64,000 nt of DNA. It comes from Tyto alba (taxonomy: Eukaryota > Chordata > Aves > Strigiformes > Tytonidae). The notes beneath the pieces are model-generated. The model did not search any database. It saw only the letters and a list, made by a program, of their open reading frames with translations, and was not told the DNA's origin. Location: positions 20,325,323 to 20,389,322 of the forward strand of contig NW_024881272.1 of assembly GCF_018691265.1 (NCBI RefSeq), read 5' to 3'. Below, piece after piece: positions 60,838 to 64,000 of the stretch (position 1 is the first letter of the stretch; every line of letters begins with the position of its first letter). The translations under genes and the position numbers were made by a program.

Positions 60838-61031
60838 AGGATGGAATTTTTTATGATAAGGATGGTGAAACACTTGAATAAGTTGCCCCATCCCTGGAAG
60901 CATTCAAGGTCAGGTTGGAAAGGATTCTGAGCAACCTCATGCAGTTGAAGATGTCCCTGCTCATTGCAGGGGAGGTTAGACCAGATGACCTTTAAAGGTT
61001 CCTTCCAACCCAGATTATTCTATGATTCTAT
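60817..61031 (+). mobile_element. CR1 LINE 3' end (about 215 bp)
   Basis: Starting at 'tagatttagattagatataagg' it matches the last 230 bases of the CR1 at 34.3-34.55 kb: 'aagttgcccc', 'ctggaagcattcaaggtcaggttgg', 'gagcaacct', 'atgtccctgctcat', 'agatgacctttaa'. It ends with the CR1 tail 'ccttccaacccagattattctatgattctata' and its direct 8-base repeats. It is strongly 5'-truncated and has no coding capacity. The well-kept tail suggests a younger copy than the one at 4.1-4.9 kb. Confidence 0.93.
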
Positions 61032-64000
61032 ATGCAGGATTTTGACTTCCTCTGTTCTGGAAGAATAGGAATAAAAATGGCCTTTAGAGGCAGATTGGGG
61101 CAGGGTAAAGTAGCCTCTGTATTACTCATGTACTCTATTTCACTAACTGTGTATTTCACTGTACAGCAGGTCTATATCATTACTAACAATACAAGAACAA
61201 GGGAAGTCACTTAAAAATATGAACCTTCTATCTGACCACTGAAGAAATGCACTATCAGATAGTTTTGTGTTGCCTATTGCTAAGGAAACTATGTTGCAAT
61301 TTTCATTTGCAAACAATGTATTACAGGTATTTTTTCCTTCACAATTATTCTATGTCAAGGTCCTTTCAAAATTATTTTTGACTAGTTAAAAAAAAATTCT
61401 TCAAGTTTACATATCCTTAAACTGATCTGAGAAAGTTATTTATGTTAATTAAATGATTTGTACATTTCTGAATAGAATATATAGAATTTTTAGAATCAAA
61501 CTGTTAACATTAATGACTTCCTCTGCCAATGTATAGCAGAACATGTACCTAAAGAAGACCAATCATAAGTACAGCAGAAGGTATTGCTCCTGGAAAATGT
61601 TAGCAGGGAAAATGATAGCACTCGTAGTATCTCATCACCACAGCATAGCACTGTAAGGTCAAAACATTTGTCCTGTGTTGCTTTCCATATTTCCTTCAGT
61701 CTGACACACTGCACAGAAAAGATACAGACCTGCTGTCACAATCCCAGTAGATCAAGTTGTTGATGTCAAATATTTTCAGCCCCTTCAGGGCAAAAGCACT
61801 ATGCTGGCAGCCTCACCAGTGAGCCAGATGAGCCCTCAGTACATCATATAGTCACTTTATTACCTCTACCTAGTGCTGAGTGAATAACTTCAAGAGTAGG
61901 AAAGCTGGTTGTGCATAGTCCCTTCACTTTTTTTCCTTCCCTAAGGCAACATGGCACAGTGGGATAGGATTGTGTACTGAGAACAGTCACTGTGCTGGCT
62001 TACCAATTGTTTTCCATATTGCTTTTTATCCTTTGACTTCAAACATATTTCTGTAAACACTTAGAAAAGTCGTAATCCCCCCTTCATTTTCAGGATTCAT
62101 TGATAAATAATGCTACATAATAAATAATGTGCATGAAGAATAATAAGGTCACAGCTACATTTTAATGCTAGTATTTCTTACAGTGGTAATTGGTGCCAGG
62201 TAGTCTGAACACTCATCTTCATCTCTTGCCTACTTTCTCGGGAATGATCTTGTGTCTTTCTTTCTGTACAAGGAGTTGATAACGATCTCTCTGTCACTTC
62301 TAGCGGGCTGGAGTTTTTTCTACCTCTTTGTCCTTTGATATTGTACTATATTGGATATCAAATTGCCTTTCATTCCAATTATGATCTGGCTTTAACTTCT
62401 CTGGAAATACATTGATACTTCCTTATCTTAACAGTGTGCTGCAACACCTATTGGAATGAAAAAAATATTGCTCTAACATAGAAGAAAATAATTGACAGGC
62501 AGAATACATGACTACCAAAACCCAGATTAGATAAGAGCTTCAGTATCTCACTTAAAGAAAAGAAATTAAAAAAAAAAAAAAAAAATGGCTAGGATTAGCC
62601 TGAAATACAAAAGTCTGGCTCATACTCACCAAGGCACTAAATCTCAGTTTTTATTTTGTGGTTTATTCACTTTAAATTAACATAGATCTTTAAAGTAATA
62701 TAATCTTCCAAAATCTAATTTAATAGCATTAATCTCAAAAAGTTTAAAAACTAAATGAAAAACAATACTGAACCAAAACTCGGAAGTCTCTTCAGTTACT
62801 TGCTGGATAGTACATATTGTTTGTAAAGGATGGCATCACAATGAGAATTTTATGGAGACAAGATGCATTTGATGGTATTAACTTTTGTTAGGCACAAAAG
62901 CTTCTAATGACCTTGATGTGGTTGTAGTAACTTGTAGTAAAATGCTCAAATTTGACCACAGTGCATGCTTACAATTTGATGCACTGACAGTGATTCCTTA
63001 AGAGTGATGAAGAAGGCCTTAATGAATACTTTTTTTCTAACACTTAAGTAGGTGTTTACAAATACAAACAAAAACCACGAGAAAAAAAAACAACTGATCC
63101 TTTTGTCTTCTTGACAACATGAACATAAACTAGATATGAACTGGCTAGAAACTAGCAGAAGTGTCTTTGTACTGTGATACTGGAAAAGTGCATTCTAGGG
63201 AGAATGGTGTAAAGGCACTGATGTTGATTATAAGATAGCCAGTCCTATCCGGAAGGTGTTAACTGGCTGCCTGTAGTACTTTCTTTTTTCTTCTTCTTTT
63301 CCACCTACCATTTTATGTATCCTAACAATTCATTATTCTAGATAATGGAGTTGATGGGATTTACTTCACAGAGACAATTTTATAAAAACATATACAAATG
63401 TGCATCTTTCAAAGCCAAAGAGAAAACAGCTTTCCTGAAACAAGTCAATACCTCATTCCATTACCAGAAATGGGGCAGACTGTGGCAAGAGAGCTATGTT
63501 TTTTATTTTGTTTAAAAGGGAAGTAATACAATTTATATTAATTATAATAATAGTAATACATAATATCATCTAAATAAAAACCCCAAAACAGTTATACTTC
63601 CCTTGTTTTAACATCTCTTCTATTATGCTCATGACAAGTGGCTTAGTTTAAGAGAAAGAATTTCAGGTTTTATTTACTCATGTTTTCTTAATAGAATCAG
63701 TTTTCTTTTAATTTCATCGAACTCTTTACTTGAAACTTTTGTATCCAAGAAAATCTCTAGACAACAGATGAGGTTGGGGGTGGAAACCTGAGTACCCATA
63801 ACTATAAGACTCATGCATCCACTGAAGGTCATTTTACATTTTTTTGAGTTCACTGAAATAGCAAACTGATTTTTTTTGAGTAATCCAAACCCAAATCAGG
63901 CTGATGGTTAATAGGTATAGGAGGTTTATAGTAGTGATAAAATTAATCATTATTTGTAAACTTTGCTTATTTTGCTTTGGTATCAAGGCTTTAGTTCTTT
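61032..64000. other. AT-rich unique sequence, no gene seen
   Basis: An A run lies at 62568-62585. Otherwise it is ordinary AT-rich DNA with short open frames only (for example 61496-61714 minus, 72 codons, no motif). No exon, RNA gene or transposon recognised. Confidence 0.6.
62568..62585 (+). repeat. Poly-A tract
   Basis: An 18-base A run with no recognised retroposon upstream. Confidence 0.95.

Noticed and set aside
1..64000. Prokaryotic features: operons, ribosome binding sites, CRISPR arrays, rho-independent terminators
   Set aside because: Base composition, CR1 and LTR content and absence of long reading frames show vertebrate nuclear DNA. No regularly spaced repeats of CRISPR type exist, and hairpins are not followed by the gene context of terminators.
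1..64000. tRNA, rRNA or snRNA genes
   Set aside because: No stretch with paired A-box and B-box internal promoters in cloverleaf spacing, and no recognisable rRNA or snRNA core, was seen on reading both strands. A covariance-model scan would be the decisive test.

Overview
This window looks like non-coding nuclear DNA from a bird. The main evidence is three CR1 LINE retrotransposon remnants. All three lie in the plus orientation and end in the bird-type CR1 3' tail: a run reading like 'cccttccaacc' followed closely by one or two copies of an 8-base 'attctatg'-type repeat. The rest is AT-rich, with many poly-A/poly-T tracts and no protein-coding gene, rRNA, tRNA, CRISPR array or operon-like arrangement that I can recognise. 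The longest open frames (about 150 codons) show no known domain, and most open frames are what chance gives in sequence of this composition.

Layout. 1-595: 3' part of an endogenous-retrovirus-type LTR (LTR-1, plus strand) cut by the window edge. 596-4100: unique AT-rich DNA. About 4101-4905: old CR1 3' fragment. 4906-28815: about 24 kb with no gene, only simple repeats, short dyad-symmetric sequences and a few higher-complexity patches that could be conserved non-coding elements. 28816-29287: solo LTR (LTR-3, minus strand) bounded by a 5-bp target duplication CAAAC. About 30937-34555: the main feature of the window, a 5'-truncated CR1 carrying broken endonuclease and reverse transcriptase reading frames, split by a 1,010-bp solo LTR (LTR-2, 31172-32181) with an exact CATGG target duplication. 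34556-41846: AT-rich unique DNA. 41847-41906: the first 60 bases of the same LTR type as a fragment. 41907-60816: AT-rich DNA. About 60817-61031: a third CR1 3' end whose upstream edge grades into a GATA-type microsatellite. 61032-64000: AT-rich DNA.

History. The CR1 near 31-34.5 kb inserted first, lost its coding capacity through stops, frameshifts and an internal deletion, and received an LTR element that later recombined to a solo LTR. LTR-1, LTR-2 and the 41.8 kb fragment belong to one family on the plus strand. LTR-3 is a related, more diverged and shorter member in the opposite orientation. These insertions are old copies; no envelope, gag or pol frame of a provirus is visible.

I did not find an undescribed biological system here. 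The observations most worth a second look are the nested LTR/CR1 locus, a 67-bp duplication that distinguishes LTR-1 from LTR-2, three consecutive dyad-symmetric sequences near 6 kb, several perfect palindromes and hairpins (21.8, 41.1, 41.2, 50.9 and 59.7 kb), and candidate conserved non-coding patches near 11.1-11.6, 16.5-16.7, 43.3-43.7 and 54.3-54.5 kb. All functional readings of these are inference.
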